In this document: positions 25,389 to 35,945 of the stretch, piece by piece
Position numbering within the stretch: position 1 is the first letter of the stretch
Layout: each line of letters starts with the position of its first letter
DNA from: Eutreptiella sp. 'Long Island Sound 2002'
Taxonomy: Eukaryota; Euglenozoa; Euglenophyceae; Eutreptiales; Eutreptiaceae
Assembly (NCBI GenBank): GCA_964036045.1
Contig: OZ038380.1
Location: forward strand, 10,811,913-10,875,912
DNA length: 64,000 bases
Reading direction: 5' to 3'
Position numbers and translations under genes: made by a program
Notes under the pieces: model-generated
What the model was told of the DNA's origin: nothing
Database searches by the model: none
What the model saw: the letters and a program-made list of their open reading frames with translations, nothing else

Positions 25389-28300
25389 GGGGGCGTCGGT
25401 TGTGGAAGAGGGGGTGTTCTCCTCGGCCTCAACGTCGTTGACGCCCTTCTTTCTTCCCCCTTTACCTCCTCCTTTACCCTTCTTGTCCTTGTCCTTGTTC
25501 TGGTCATTCTGGTTGTTCTCCTTGTTTTTGTTGTCCGACCTGGGGACCCAGTTCCGCTTGATCTCCTGGATCTCCTTGGCCAACTCGGTCCCCACCGACG
25601 ACATCAGCTTGGCCAGCTCGTCCTTGTCGACCTCCATTTTGGCTTCCCGGATACCCGCGGGCGCACGCTTCTTCGACCCGTGCGCCTTCTTGTAAGCCTC
25701 CGTGTCGGCCTTGTGGACGGGGCATGTTCGGTGGTCATGGTTGAAGCCTTTCTTCCTCCCATAACACACGAAACAGCCCTGAGGGTGAGCTCGTATGAAC
25801 TCCCCAAAGGACAGCGGAGGGTCGCCAATGCGGCGAGGGTCCCTCTTCTCCTGCTTCTTCCAACCCTGCTGCAGGGGCTTCCAGTTTCCCGGCTTGCTCC
25901 CCGTGTTCAGGTTCCTGGCCACGAAGGCACAAACGGCCACTTCGGCGGGCTCATCGTCGTCGTCATCGTCGACGAGAGTCTCATCGCCGCCGGCTCCCGC
26001 TGGGTCCATGGCAGATTCCCCGCCAGGTCCCTCGCCAACGTAGTTGACGTCGCGGTCGCCGGGCCTCAACCCGCGGGTGTGGTGGAGGTTTCGGTACTCC
26101 TTGAGTACTTCCTCGCCAACCCACTCCAGGATCTCGTCGCAGCTCATCCGCGCCGGGATGGGCTGCAGACGGATGGTCTGGCCGCTCAACTCACAATCGT
26201 CAAGGCACCACATCGCGGTCTTCTCGCGATCGCCCGAGACGGTGATGAGAAGAGCGTTCCGCAGGGAGTGCCGTTTGACATCCCGGGCCACGTTCTTCTT
26301 CGCCCAAGACATCACGTTCGTATGATACTCCTTGGGGAGCATCATCTTGACCGTGTGGTTGGACTTGGCCCGCTTGGATTCCTCCTTGGTGACCCTTTTG
26401 ATCCATGCTTCCGGCAGCATGGAGAGCAGGCGAGCCTGCTCGTCACCCTCGTTCCAGTCCTCCACGTTGCGGCGGAAGAGGGTGTATTTCCCTCGGAAGT
26501 CTCGCCACTCTCGTAGGCGGATCTCCCGTCCATCATGCTCAAGCTTGATGGACTTCCAGCGCTTGGCCGCCACCTGCGGAGCGTCCACCCGCTCCTGCTC
26601 TCTGAGCCACTTCTTGGCTTCCTTGAGGGTCTTGATTTTCCCCTCCTTGGTCGCCATGAAGTATAGCTCTCCGAGCACTTCCGGCAGGCGGTACCTGAAC
26701 CGTTTGAAGACATACTTCTCCGCATCAGCGGGAGGCAGGTCTTCAGTGACGGTCAGCCCCCAATCGTCCAGCTTCTCCAAGAAGCGGTCGAGGTTGAGGG
26801 GGTTGCCATCGTACATGGGGGGCTTGATGTCCTTCAAGTCTTCCCACACGGCGGCGTCCGCGGCCTTAGAGACCATGAACGCCGGCCGCGAGGTCGACCG
26901 AGGTTCCCATCGGCCTCGACCACGGACTCCCACGGCCGCCACGTCCATCTCCTCCATGGAATCCCTGTGGCCACGCCGCGGTTCCTCCACGTACGCTGAA
27001 CCGAAATGTTCACGCCGTACTGCATCCATGTACGCATCCTCATCACGGCGCCGGCGGCTGCGTTCAGCGGCCTCCCGTCGTACACCACGCGGCGGGCTGA
27101 TGTCGAACTCCTCCAGGTCCAGGTCCAGATCCAGGTCCTCACCTTCGCCGACATCCCACTCCACGTCTCCTCTGGGGACCTCATCCCTGAGTCCACCATA
27201 ACGTCCTCCAGCCCTGGGGATTGGCACCGGGGCTGGTGGCGGGCGTCGGGGGCGTACAGGCGTCCGCGGTGGAGCACGGTGGTTGTGGTAGTCCGCGCTG
27301 AGCAACTCATCGCGCCATTCCTCACTGCCACTGCCGGGCGGCACGCGCTCGTTGCGGCGGCCCGCGCTGTGGTGAGAGGGGGCGGTGAGAGAGGGGGCAC
27401 TGGCGCTGGGGCGACTCCTGGGGGCTCCGCCGGGGGCGTGGGGTCTGCCTGGACCTGGTCCGGGTCCCCAGCCGTCGTCCGACGAGCCAGACTCCAGGGG
27501 TGGGTGGTCGCTGCCGACTCTCCCACGGGCTTCCAGCGCATCCAGCCTCTCCTGCAGGCCGCTGACGACGTTGGTCAGCGACTTGGTCTCGGCCCTGGCG
27601 ATGTCCAGGTCCTTCTGCGCGCGCGCGGCGACCGTGGAGATGCGAGCCATCTCGCTCTTGCCCGTGTCTACCTCCAGCTCGAGCAACTGGACTCTCCTGC
27701 GGAGGTAGACAATCCACCGCCAGGTGGCCTCCGGGTCGCCGTTCCCTGGTGGGTCGTCGGGGTCCCCAGGGGGTCCTCCAGGAGGGCCTCCGCCGGGTCC
27801 GCCCGGTCCAGGGGGTCCTCCCCCGCCCGGTGGTCCGCCTCCAGGGGGTCCACTTGGTGGGCGTCCTCCAGGGGGTCCTGAAGGTCCTCCGCCAGGGGGT
27901 CCCGGTGGGTCTCCGCCGGGTCGCCTCGGTGGGTCCGAGGATGGGCGCTTCCTCGTGATGCCGAACTCCATGTCGTCATCTTCGTCCATGTCGCCCCACC
28001 TGGGCGTCTCGGTCACGGAGGACTCGGAGCTCCGGTAGGGAGGAGGGGGATCCTCATCCTCACCTTCCATGGGGATGTCTCCGCCACCTCCGCCCGTCCA
28101 AGCCACCACTTGGCGATGTCGACGGCCTCGTTCATCCCCGTCACTGGCGGTGAAGAAGGGGTCACTGTCGTGGGGGTGCCCACCCGCTGGCCTCCGCGGC
28201 CTCTCGGGGGTCTTCCCCTTGCCCTTCCTCCGTCGACGGGCGGTGGTGCTACCGCTCCCACTGCTGCCCGTGTCCGCCTCATCCAGCTTCATCCTGGAGG

Positions 28301-29756
28301 AGGCGTCCCCTTCGAAAAGCCTTCGAAGGGTCTCCACTCGCGATCCTCCCGGGGGAGTCTCGTGGCGGAGTTTGGCCTCTGCCTCCTCCATTGCGGCGGC
28401 GGTGGCTGCGGCAGCTCGCGCTTCGGCCTCTTCCCGAGCACGAGCCGCCTCGGCTTCCCGGGCCTGCAGCAGCTGCGCCTTCTGCGCCTCCAACGCCGCC
28501 AGCTCCGCCTCCGTCTTGGCCTTCTCCTCAGCGAGCTTCCGTCGCGCGGCTTGGATGGCTTCCTTCTTGGCGGCGTCCTCCTGGGCCTTGGCCGTCGCTT
28601 CGGCGTGGGCCCTTTCCTCCGCCTCCTTCTTTGCCCTCCCTTGGGCAAGCGCCTCTTCCAGCGCCTTCACCTCGGCCTCCTTGCAGGCAATGGCCTCCTG
28701 CGTCAGGCGGGCTTCCTCGTCGGCTGCCGCCAACTCACCGTTGACCTGGGCAGTCGCTGCCCCATGGGCGGCCACGGCCGTGAGTCCGGCCGCGATGGCC
28801 GCCACGGTCTGAGCGTGGATGGCCATGCCATGCGCCCACTGCGCAGCCTCCTCCTGGGCGATGCCGGTGGCGCCCTCCACGGCAGCGCTGTACTGCCTGG
28901 CCCGTTGCCGGGCAACCCGACGGTTGCAGGGCACCCCACAGGCGCGCTCACATGCGCGCGCCACGTCCCTTTCGGGAGCGACGCTGCTGCTGGAGCTGGC
29001 CTGGTCGGCCGGCATCCTCCCGCGGTGGGCCGACTCCACGTCGCTGCTGGGGCCTGCTGGGGCCTGCCGGGCCCTCAGGAGCAGCGGACGGGGCTTGTCC
29101 TGGGTCTGCTTGGCGACTTGGATGTAGTCGCCAAGGGTGGTGGAGCCGGGGTGGTGACCACCATTGGGCCGTTGGGGACTGGGGGCTGGGATCCCGCCCT
29201 TGGCGCCTTGGGCGGCTTCGGCGGCCAGGGACTCCTGGTACTCCCGCCACCTCCGGTCCCGCTTCCTGTCCCCGGCGGACCGCTTCTCCGTCGCCGGAGA
29301 CGCGCTGCTGCTGCCCTGCAGCCTGCGCTCGTTCCCCGGTTCCGGGAACTTCTTCTCGATCACGTCCCACAGGGAGACGTTGATCGAGGCGCCCGACGGG
29401 TAGGCGTTGGGGTCCTCGTCCTCCTCAATCCCGTCGGGACGCAGCCCTTCGCCGGGCCTGTCCGGCCGGGTCCACGTCCTCCAGCGCCTCTGCTGGTGGC
29501 GGTACTCGTACCCTTCCGCCCGCAGCCAGTCCTCCACGGCCTGCAGGCGGTCGGGGGCGATGTCCGTGCGGAGCTCGAAGCTCCTGGGCATGCCGCCTTC
29601 GCACTGGGGGTTGCTGTGGCGGTAGTGCTGGTCCCAAACCAACCCACGCAGCAGGCGTGCTGCATGGGGGTGGGGCCGCGGCCACGTCCTGCCCGCTTCC
29701 TGCCAATTCACCATGGCAGCGGGGGCGTAGATGATCTTGAAGTCCTTGATGTGCAC
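25386..29756 (-). CDS. gag: Element B Gag polyprotein (1456 aa)
   Basis: This is an unusually long Gag. From the N-terminus: a W/R-rich region with an RTDIAPDRLQAVEDWLRAEG segment (about 1-115); an Ala/Glu/Lys-rich coiled coil (about 340-470); a Pro/Gly-rich spacer (about 590-680); a second short heptad-like stretch; a capsid-like region from about 975 (PPMYDGNPLNLDRFLEKL onward); an acidic run DDDDDD at about 1260; a Cys/His motif C1328-X2-C1331-X8-H1340-X4-C1345; and a Lys/Asn/Gly-rich tail. The ATG at 29756 follows a 409-bp leader. It probably forms the particle shell, with the coiled coil and spacer as added modules. The opposite strand shows long open frames here only because of high GC. 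Confidence 0.9.
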   Translation of the reverse strand: MHIKDFKIIYAPAAMVNWQEAGRTWPRPHPHAARLLRGLVWDQHYRHSNPQCEGGMPRSFELRTDIAPDRLQAVEDWLRAEGYEYRHQQRRWRTWTRPDRPGEGLRPDGIEEDEDPNAYPSGASINVSLWDVIEKKFPEPGNERRLQGSSSASPATEKRSAGDRKRDRRWREYQESLAAEAAQGAKGGIPAPSPQRPNGGHHPGSTTLGDYIQVAKQTQDKPRPLLLRARQAPAGPSSDVESAHRGRMPADQASSSSSVAPERDVARACERACGVPCNRRVARQRARQYSAAVEGATGIAQEEAAQWAHGMAIHAQTVAAIAAGLTAVAAHGAATAQVNGELAAADEEARLTQEAIACKEAEVKALEEALAQGRAKKEAEERAHAEATAKAQEDAAKKEAIQAARRKLAEEKAKTEAELAALEAQKAQLLQAREAEAARAREEAEARAAAATAAAMEEAEAKLRHETPPGGSRVETLRRLFEGDASSRMKLDEADTGSSGSGSTTARRRRKGKGKTPERPRRPAGGHPHDSDPFFTASDGDERGRRHRQVVAWTGGGGGDIPMEGEDEDPPPPYRSSESSVTETPRWGDMDEDDDMEFGITRKRPSSDPPRRPGGDPPGPPGGGPSGPPGGRPPSGPPGGGPPGGGGPPGPGGPGGGPPGGPPGDPDDPPGNGDPEATWRWIVYLRRRVQLLELEVDTGKSEMARISTVAARAQKDLDIARAETKSLTNVVSGLQERLDALEARGRVGSDHPPLESGSSDDGWGPGPGPGRPHAPGGAPRSRPSASAPSLTAPSHHSAGRRNERVPPGSGSEEWRDELLSADYHNHRAPPRTPVRPRRPPPAPVPIPRAGGRYGGLRDEVPRGDVEWDVGEGEDLDLDLDLEEFDISPPRGVRREAAERSRRRRDEDAYMDAVRREHFGSAYVEEPRRGHRDSMEEMDVAAVGVRGRGRWEPRSTSRPAFMVSKAADAAVWEDLKDIKPPMYDGNPLNLDRFLEKLDDWGLTVTEDLPPADAEKYVFKRFRYRLPEVLGELYFMATKEGKIKTLKEAKKWLREQERVDAPQVAAKRWKSIKLEHDGREIRLREWRDFRGKYTLFRRNVEDWNEGDEQARLLSMLPEAWIKRVTKEESKRAKSNHTVKMMLPKEYHTNVMSWAKKNVARDVKRHSLRNALLITVSGDREKTAMWCLDDCELSGQTIRLQPIPARMSCDEILEWVGEEVLKEYRNLHHTRGLRPGDRDVNYVGEGPGGESAMDPAGAGGDETLVDDDDDDEPAEVAVCAFVARNLNTGSKPGNWKPLQQGWKKQEKRDPRRIGDPPLSFGEFIRAHPQGCFVCYGRKKGFNHDHRTCPVHKADTEAYKKAHGSKKRAPAGIREAKMEVDKDELAKLMSSVGTELAKEIQEIKRNWVPRSDNKNKENNQNDQNKDKDKKGKGGGKGGRKKGVNDVEAEENTPSSTTDAP

Positions 29757-30165
29757 TCGTTCAACTCAACGAACTGGTTGTGGTTGTTGAGGAGGGTGCT
29801 GCAGCACTGGATTGGAAGTGCGGCTGGTGCTGGTCAGCCGGTGGTTGTGGAGGTGGTTGACGCGGCCTTGCTGGTCGGCCGTTGGGACTCCGGGTCGGCC
29901 GATGGGGCTGATGCAGGAGTCCTGGTCTGTGCACCTCTTCCACGGGCGCTGCGCGGTCAGGACGATGCTCTGGACGGCGCTGCGGGCTCCGTGACGAACT
30001 CGGCGCTGTCGCTGAGTGGCGCTGCGAGCTGCTGCGCTGCGCTGCGAGACGCTGCGCTGCGCTGCGAGCTGCGAGCTGCGCCGCGCTGCTGCGACGCGCT
30101 GCTCGGGGTTGGTGGCCCCGAGTGGCACGCGAGGGTTGGGTAACCCCGCGGCGGTGAAACGCTTT
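29757..30165 (-). other. 5' leader of element B between LTR and gag
   Basis: This is a GC-rich leader of 409 bp. On the minus strand the LTR end GCGTCA is followed by AAAGCGTTTCACCGCC. No TGG-starting tRNA complement is evident, so the primer is unidentified. It contains a CTGCG/CAGC-rich low-complexity run at about 30000-30095. Confidence 0.6.
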
Positions 30166-33110
30166 TGACGCGTTCCCGTGGGGGGCCGGCCACGGGACGC
30201 CGCGGGACACGCGCAACTGAGCAGGCAGGCAAAGCACTACGCTCACAAGGGCATCAATGCGCTCATGTCATGTGACAAAGCGTTTCAGAATCCTTGCCAC
30301 TCTGCAAAGAGGGAACGAAAGTATGTACAGCAACACATCAGGATATGTACACATGGGGTTAAGACTGGACTGGGGTAAGGGCATTACAGGACAATAGACA
30401 CTCTATCCTAACTTGTATCCCAATCCCAGGTCCGACCCTCTCAGTGGCTGGTGGGGGCGGGGGCTCAAACACAACCCATGCCCTGCTCAGTCCGGACCCT
30501 GAAACCCTGCAAATGGGAGAGGTGTCCCACCTAGCCACAGGCGAGTTCCTGGGAGCCAAGAGGCTCCAAGGTCAACTGACAGTGGCTCCCTATGCTCCCT
30601 TAACGGCAGGTCCCAACTCCTCTCTGAGCGAGAGATACGGCCCCGCCATTATCCCTCAGGAGTTGGTAGCTGAAAATGGGCTGTTTCAGCCCAAACTGAA
30701 ATTAGCTTGAAAAACTCCAAAATTGACCCCTCGTCCGGACCCGCCAGAGGTAGGGACGAGGCAACTGACCCTATGCCCTTCGAGTACGAACTCCCTGGAG
30801 CCCTCACCCAACCTGGTTCCCTCTGAAGTCCCGGCATCAGGGCAACACGGATGAGTCAAGTGGGGCCATGATGCCAAAATCACCAAAATTGGCGTCATTC
30901 CCACGCGTGGCTCGCCCGGCCAAGGTAAGGCCAATGGCTCACAGGGTAGGAGGCAGGACCTAGGACTTATATCTGAGTGTACAACTTGAATTTAGGTCCG
31001 GGCTCCCTATGGGCTTAGAGAAATGGGGCCGCCAATTGACCACACGGAAGGGGGAAATTGGGGTCCCAAAATTGGGTCATTTTGGCTGCCTGAAATGAGC
31101 CAAAATTCGGTGTGCTCCCAATAGTATATCTCCACGCCGGCTTGGAGATCGGATCCGCCATTCCATACGTGATCCACCGGGAGTCCAACGGAGACTCCCA
31201 TGCCCTTGGCTCTCAAAGATCTCCATGCCACTCGGCGTGGTGACGATCCCAATTGGGTCCACAAATGCAAAAATGGCAAAATTGCCCATTCTCAATTTGG
31301 CCTAGCGCCTTAACGAAGGCGGCTCCGCTTCGCTCACGTGGTGTGTGGACCATGGGGACCATTACCCATAACACCCATGTCGTATATGGTCCATTGGTCC
31401 ATGCGTCCGGCGTGCACGAGGGTTAGAACATAGTGCACGGCGGGCAGCGAAAGTGGAAAATTGCTCAAAATGGCCAAAATTGCGCACACTCATGGTTAGG
31501 GCAAATGAGGCATATGCCCGACTCGGACCGGAGTGTGCCATAGGATTGGTATCAAGTCATATTGGTCCAACATATCTTTTGGGCGTCGCCCAACTCCTCC
31601 GGTATTGGGAATGGCAGGGTCGCCAAGTGAGCCCATGATTTGGGATAGTCCCAAATCGCCAACATGGCGGCCACGGTATGCCAAGCCTAAGAGGAGTTAT
31701 TCGCCGGGTCCAAGATATGTTGGGGACCGAAGTATGTACCCTCATAACATACTTGGGTCATGATGTCAATTGAGCGCAACGTTGAGATATGCGGTCGCCA
31801 CTTGACATCATGACGAGCCAAAAACGGCAAAATTGGCACAAAGACATACAAAAGTGCATTGAAAGGTGCACAATTATATTATAATATCTTTGGCTTGGAT
31901 CGAGCAATCAACTAATCCTTCTAAACACAATGACTTGACACCAATGACCTTCGATCCCACATATGTGCTCTACTTGGGGCGCCTTGAAAGGTTACGAGCG
32001 CTACTTCCCAAGTGGGCACACGAAAATATGGAAAATTGCAAAACACACACTTTGCTCCCAACGCATCGCTTCGGGTTCACCACACAAGCTTCCCTTCACG
32101 AAGGTTAGGCTTGCAATTGATCGTAGGGAGTATGGAGAAGGGGCTTGCACAATATGAGGTCCATTGGCGGGCTTGTCTTGGAGCAATGGGCCCGCCAAAT
32201 GGGCACGCAACACAACACATGGCACATACCACATATTGCCCCAAAAGGCAGCTCCCACCACGATATGTCATGCCCCTCCAAGGGCATAACTTTGTGTCAA
32301 TCGCTCATAGGAACTCAAGGAGAGTTCCTATGCAACACCAACACTTGCGCGCTACACTCGAAAGTTATCTTAACGCACGCATTATCATGGCCATAGAGTT
32401 ATAACGCAAACTCTACCCTCTTGACCATGATCCATTACACTAGCGCGCACGTGTGGAGACGCAAGGCATATAATGCTTCCTAAATTACGTCGGGAGTATT
32501 GTGAATACATCCCACGTTTCCCTATCGTAATTCCTCGCAAGCAACACGAGATATGACCTTCACAAGTGGCCTCACGAATCAACTTTGTTTTGCCCATATC
32601 TTTAAGACAAATGGAGGGCAGGATAAAAGGGAAGTTGATTCGTGCATACGGAAGCACGTAGGTCCACTCGAAAGAGGTCAAATCAAGTGCGGGGATGTCG
32701 AAGTCGAAAATCCGATTTCGACATCCTGAAAAATTCGGATTAAGGTTGCGAGTGTTAATTATGAAAATTGCGGAAGCATCCATGCGGTTCCTGGCGACTT
32801 TGGAGCCTTCGTGACGGATAGCGTTAAAATTTCCATTATAAACAGTTAAACTGGCGGTTACGGTAAAGTCGCGAACCAACCGCCAGCAGTCAAAACAGTG
32901 AGTATCGGAACGGAAGCGTAAAAATTGACGGAAACAATATGAAAATAAAACCCTGTTGATTCCTGATATTCTGATACACAAATCTCCGCCCGCGGTGCAT
33001 CGGTTGCCGATGCGGGGCTTCACGGCACGGAACACGCCGTGCATGGGGTTAGTGGACCGGAGACCGGTTGTATGCCGTAACCTGGCCATGGGGTTCTGGG
33101 TACCGCTTCA
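30166..33110 (-). repeat. 5' LTR of element B (right copy)
   Basis: It is 2,945 bp and ends (plus orientation) GGGTACCGCTTCA, followed by the right GTGT duplication at 33111-33114. It would drive transcription leftward into gag. Confidence 0.94.
32385..33089 (-). CDS. Hypothetical 234-aa ORF at the start of the element B LTR (right copy)
   Basis: This is the twin of the ORF at 18150-18854, in the U3 part of the 5' LTR, with a few amino-acid differences and no recognisable domain. As part of the promoter-bearing U3 it would not normally be in the element's own transcript from this LTR. Confidence 0.22.
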   Translation of the reverse strand: MARLRHTTGLRSTNPMHGVFRAVKPRIGNRCTAGGDLCIRISGINRVLFSYCFRQFLRFRSDTHCFDCWRLVRDFTVTASLTVYNGNFNAIRHEGSKVARNRMDASAIFIINTRNLNPNFSGCRNRIFDFDIPALDLTSFEWTYVLPYARINFPFILPSICLKDMGKTKLIREATCEGHISCCLRGITIGKRGMYSQYSRRNLGSIICLASPHVRASVMDHGQEGRVCVITLWP

Positions 33111-33114
33111 GTGT

Positions 33115-34387
33115 GCTCCTTATTCAGTGCCGTCATTCCGGCTACATTCAAGTGTTGCCTTGCAACATTGAGTCGATGACTGGCAAGGCTGCCGCCAAAT
33201 GGTGCGCGCAGACCTGGATGGGAGGTTGGGACGTCCCATCCGAGGTGGTTACGGACTCAGGCAAGGAGTACACCTCCGAATGGTGGAGAGAATTATGTGC
33301 TCGCCTTGGAATCCACCACCTCAGGTGTGAAATCCACTCGCATCGAGCGCTGCCTGGCGAAAGAGCCGGCCGCTCTGTTATAAATATGCTTCGTAAGGAG
33401 CTCGCGAGTGAGAAAGATTTCCATTGGCTTGAAGTTCTGTTCGCATTGCTTCGCCGTTACCACAACACGCCTTTGTACCATGGCCTTTCTCCAAATGAAA
33501 TTGTCTTTGGACGAAAGAAGTGTTGGTGGAACATGCCGTTGAATAATCCTCGCCCTTGTAAAGATGCTTCGTTGTTTTTGGACGACGTCCAACGAGCAGA
33601 TAAAACTGTGTCGAAATTAATCTATAAGCATCAAGCTGACTGGCTTTGGGTCCAGAATCAAGGCCGAAAAAACCCCCACAATTTTGAAGTCGATGATCGA
33701 GTTTGGCTTCGAAAATCCGAAACCACCCTGGACGGAGATGACAAGCTTCTTCCCTTGTGGGAGGGGCCATTCGCTGTTACAGCGCGTCTAGGTGAGAACA
33801 GGTGGAGGATTCGTGTGGATGTCAGCAGGGAAATTGACGTTTCGGGCGATCGCCTCAAGAGAGAGATCCCCTCCCCCAAGGATCGGGTTAAACCCCTTTT
33901 TTGGACTTCGAAATTTTTGTCCGATCGGGTCATCGAAGGGGGGAAGTACGAACTCAAGAGGATTTTAGAAGCAAGACGTGACGCCAGGGGCGAATGGGAA
34001 TTTCTATGTGAGTGGAGGGGCTTTGATTCCAGTCACAACAACTGGGAACCAGCCCATTCTTTTGTCCATGGGTACACCAAGGGGTTCATCGACTTCCTCA
34101 AGAAGAAAAAAATTGGCGTACTCCTGACAGATTGTTTGTCGAAACCAGACAGACAGGTGGAGAGCGACGGAAAAAGACCTGTGGTGAATCGAGATCCAGC
34201 CTTTTACGGCCCTCAGCAGCCACATTCCAGGGCTGATCCGTCGATCCCCCCTCCTGCGCTCAGGCCAGCCCAGGAGCCAAATGAGGACCAAGCTTCGAGT
34301 TCGGCCGCTGATTTGCAGCGCCCAAGCCGTGCGAGGGCCCGACCAGACAGGTTGGTGGTCACATGTATACGTGCTTGGCCGAATTGA
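33115..34387 (+). pseudogene. pol: E0 pol, 3' part: integrase core, GPF module, chromodomain
   Basis: This resumes at the bases that follow the GTGT duplication and matches E1 8043-9315. The second integrase aspartate (VTDSGKE) and the glutamate (PGERAGR) are present, as are the GPFAVTARLGENRWR module and the chromodomain (CEWRGFDSSHNNWEP). Compared with E1 and E2, three bases are missing near the end (LKKKKIGV for LKKHPEIGV). This piece is open by itself, but it is disconnected from the rest of pol by element B. Confidence 0.92.
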
Positions 34388-34401
34388 GGGAGATCCGTCG
34401 T

Positions 34402-34577
34402 GACTTGAGTCGCCGACGCCATAATCTGGGTAACAGTCGTCTAGTCCAGGGCGTCATGGCACTCGTCGCTTGGGCTCAAGGGTGTAGGTTCGAAACCCTT
34501 GCATGTCCAACTCCTACAAAAGCTCCAGCCTCGCCCCGTCGACCACTTATTCCTATGTGAGTGTTCTGACGACTTGA
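34402..34577 (+). mobile_element. Possible tRNA-derived SINE or tRNA-like insertion in the E0 3' region
   Basis: This segment is absent from E1 and E2. It contains a good pol III B box GGTTCGAAACC (34487-34497) about 45 bases after an A-box-like TAGTCCAGGGC (34442-34452). GACTTGA occurs at both ends (34402-34408 and 34571-34577) and may be a target duplication. No full cloverleaf can be drawn: the acceptor arm does not pair. The direct repeat also leaves some extra bases outside, so the boundaries are uncertain. Confidence 0.35.
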
Positions 34578-35475
34578 AAGAACCACATTCTGCTCAATCC
34601 ACTGTTCATTCTTCCTGATTACATCATGAAATGGAGAACTGCGAATGTTTGATAATTTGACGTCAATCAATTTTTCTTTGGTCTCCGTTCGGCAGCGTAT
34701 CGAAAGCCGAAAGCCGAAAGCCACGGAGTGTGCTGCCGTGTTCAGAAAAAACCAAACTCAGGCTTAATTCAGGCAGATTCGGGGTAATCTTGTCTCTGTT
34801 GGTCTGTGCATCTTTGGAATTTGGCTACTCGTGCAGATGGAAGCAAATGTACATAGTAAAAACGCTGGCCAGCGACATTCACCCCTACAGGCACCCCCTG
34901 TAGTACTGGCTGCACCAGATGCGACGCCAGGAACTCAGATCTTACCTTCATTTGCCGTGATGCGGAAGCCAAAGTCCAGATTCAGATCCAGGATCCTCAA
35001 ATTTGCCTTGAATTTCTCAGGTTTGTCCTTCATTCTGCCAGTGTTGCACGAAACCCCGACGTCAATTGTTCAGACAACCTTCAGACAGAGGCTCTAGGGA
35101 CTTCTAAAAGCAACCTCTGAAGTCCGTAAGCTTCAGTGTATTTTTGGCACACGCCAATGTGAGCTCAATCCGACCTGAAACTGTCGAAAATGGTGAATCC
35201 AAGTGTCTTGTGGGACTCAATCGAAAGATGGGCCTTGTCCAAGTCCATTGACACCGCCGCCACTGTAAATAAAGGACCATGCGGTGTCTCTCAGTTATAT
35301 ACTGTCAGTAAAGCGCCTTCAGCGAACCTTCGGCGCGTTACATGCCAAGGATCCAGGGCTATCATGTCCCATCATGATGCATCATCACATGATCCACATT
35401 TTCAATGAATCTGTTGGATGCTCGCGAACCAACGTGCCGGAAAGCACAATTGAGCTGAATAAACGACAATATATA

Positions 35476-35945
35476 CTTAGCCCACGCAAACTGCACCCTG
35501 TTTTGCGCGCCGAACGCGCAAAAAAGGACCGGTTCGCAACAGGGCAAAAAAACTATTTTTTTGGATGTTTCATGAACGTGATTTTAGACGTAGTGAAATA
35601 AATTGCTTTTTTCGTGTTGTGCAACTCCGTGTTCCTCAATGTGACGTTTTTTACATTTCTCTGGCGTTCTGAGTGCGCGAGGCCTCGCGCACTCAAGATA
35701 GCGAAATCAGAGTTTATCACGAAACGTAACAACCCGTAAGGACTGGCTTTTGCGGAAATACGCAGCTCCCACACGGTATTAAAATTAGGATTGTGTTGAC
35801 CAGGGAGCATTGGAAGTGTATGGCTGTCGGACTTCCCATGTTAGGGGAAACACATGTACTGTAAAGTGAAAATAAAATACAAATTTAAGCAACCTGAGTG
35901 CGCGAGGTTCTCTTCCAAAAGGGGGTGCAGTTTGCGTGGGCTAAG
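35476..35945. mobile_element. 470-bp non-autonomous DNA transposon (MITE) in E0
   Basis: Perfect 23-bp terminal inverted repeats begin CTTAGCCCACGCAAACTGCA (35476-35498) and end with the reverse complement at 35923-35945. ATATA flanks both sides (35471-35475, 35946-35950), and the empty site in E1 and E2 has a single ATATA in AATATATATTAAC. There is no transposase ORF. The AT-rich site makes the exact duplication length (2-5 bp) ambiguous, and I cannot assign the superfamily. Confidence 0.85.
35670..35695. repeat. 26-bp perfect palindrome inside the MITE
   Basis: TGAGTGCGCGAGG is followed directly by its reverse complement. The half GAGTGCGCGAGG occurs once more near the right end (about 35896-35907). 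This is consistent with a foldback-prone interior. Confidence 0.8.

Larger units (their letters stand above)
15931..33110 (-). mobile_element. Element B: intact 17.2-kb chromodomain Ty3/gypsy retrotransposon nested in E0 integrase
   Basis: This minus-strand element has two 2,945-bp LTRs, a 1,456-codon gag and a pol in the same frame after UAG. The purine tract AAGGAGGGGGG (minus strand) touches the 3' LTR. The 4-bp duplication GTGT flanks it (15927-15930 and 33111-33114), and the intact E1 pol has a single GTGT at the matching site. About 12-15 differences are visible between the LTRs over 2,945 bp, so the insertion is recent. At 17 kb it is much larger than family 1 because of the long LTRs, long Gag and 1.5 kb of 3' noncoding DNA. 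Confidence 0.94.

Noticed and set aside
28110-30143. 677-codon plus-strand frame, and other long frames opposite element B gag and pol (for example 20502-21728)
   Set aside because: These are antisense shadows of GC-rich coding sequence with no domain; the minus strand holds gag and pol.
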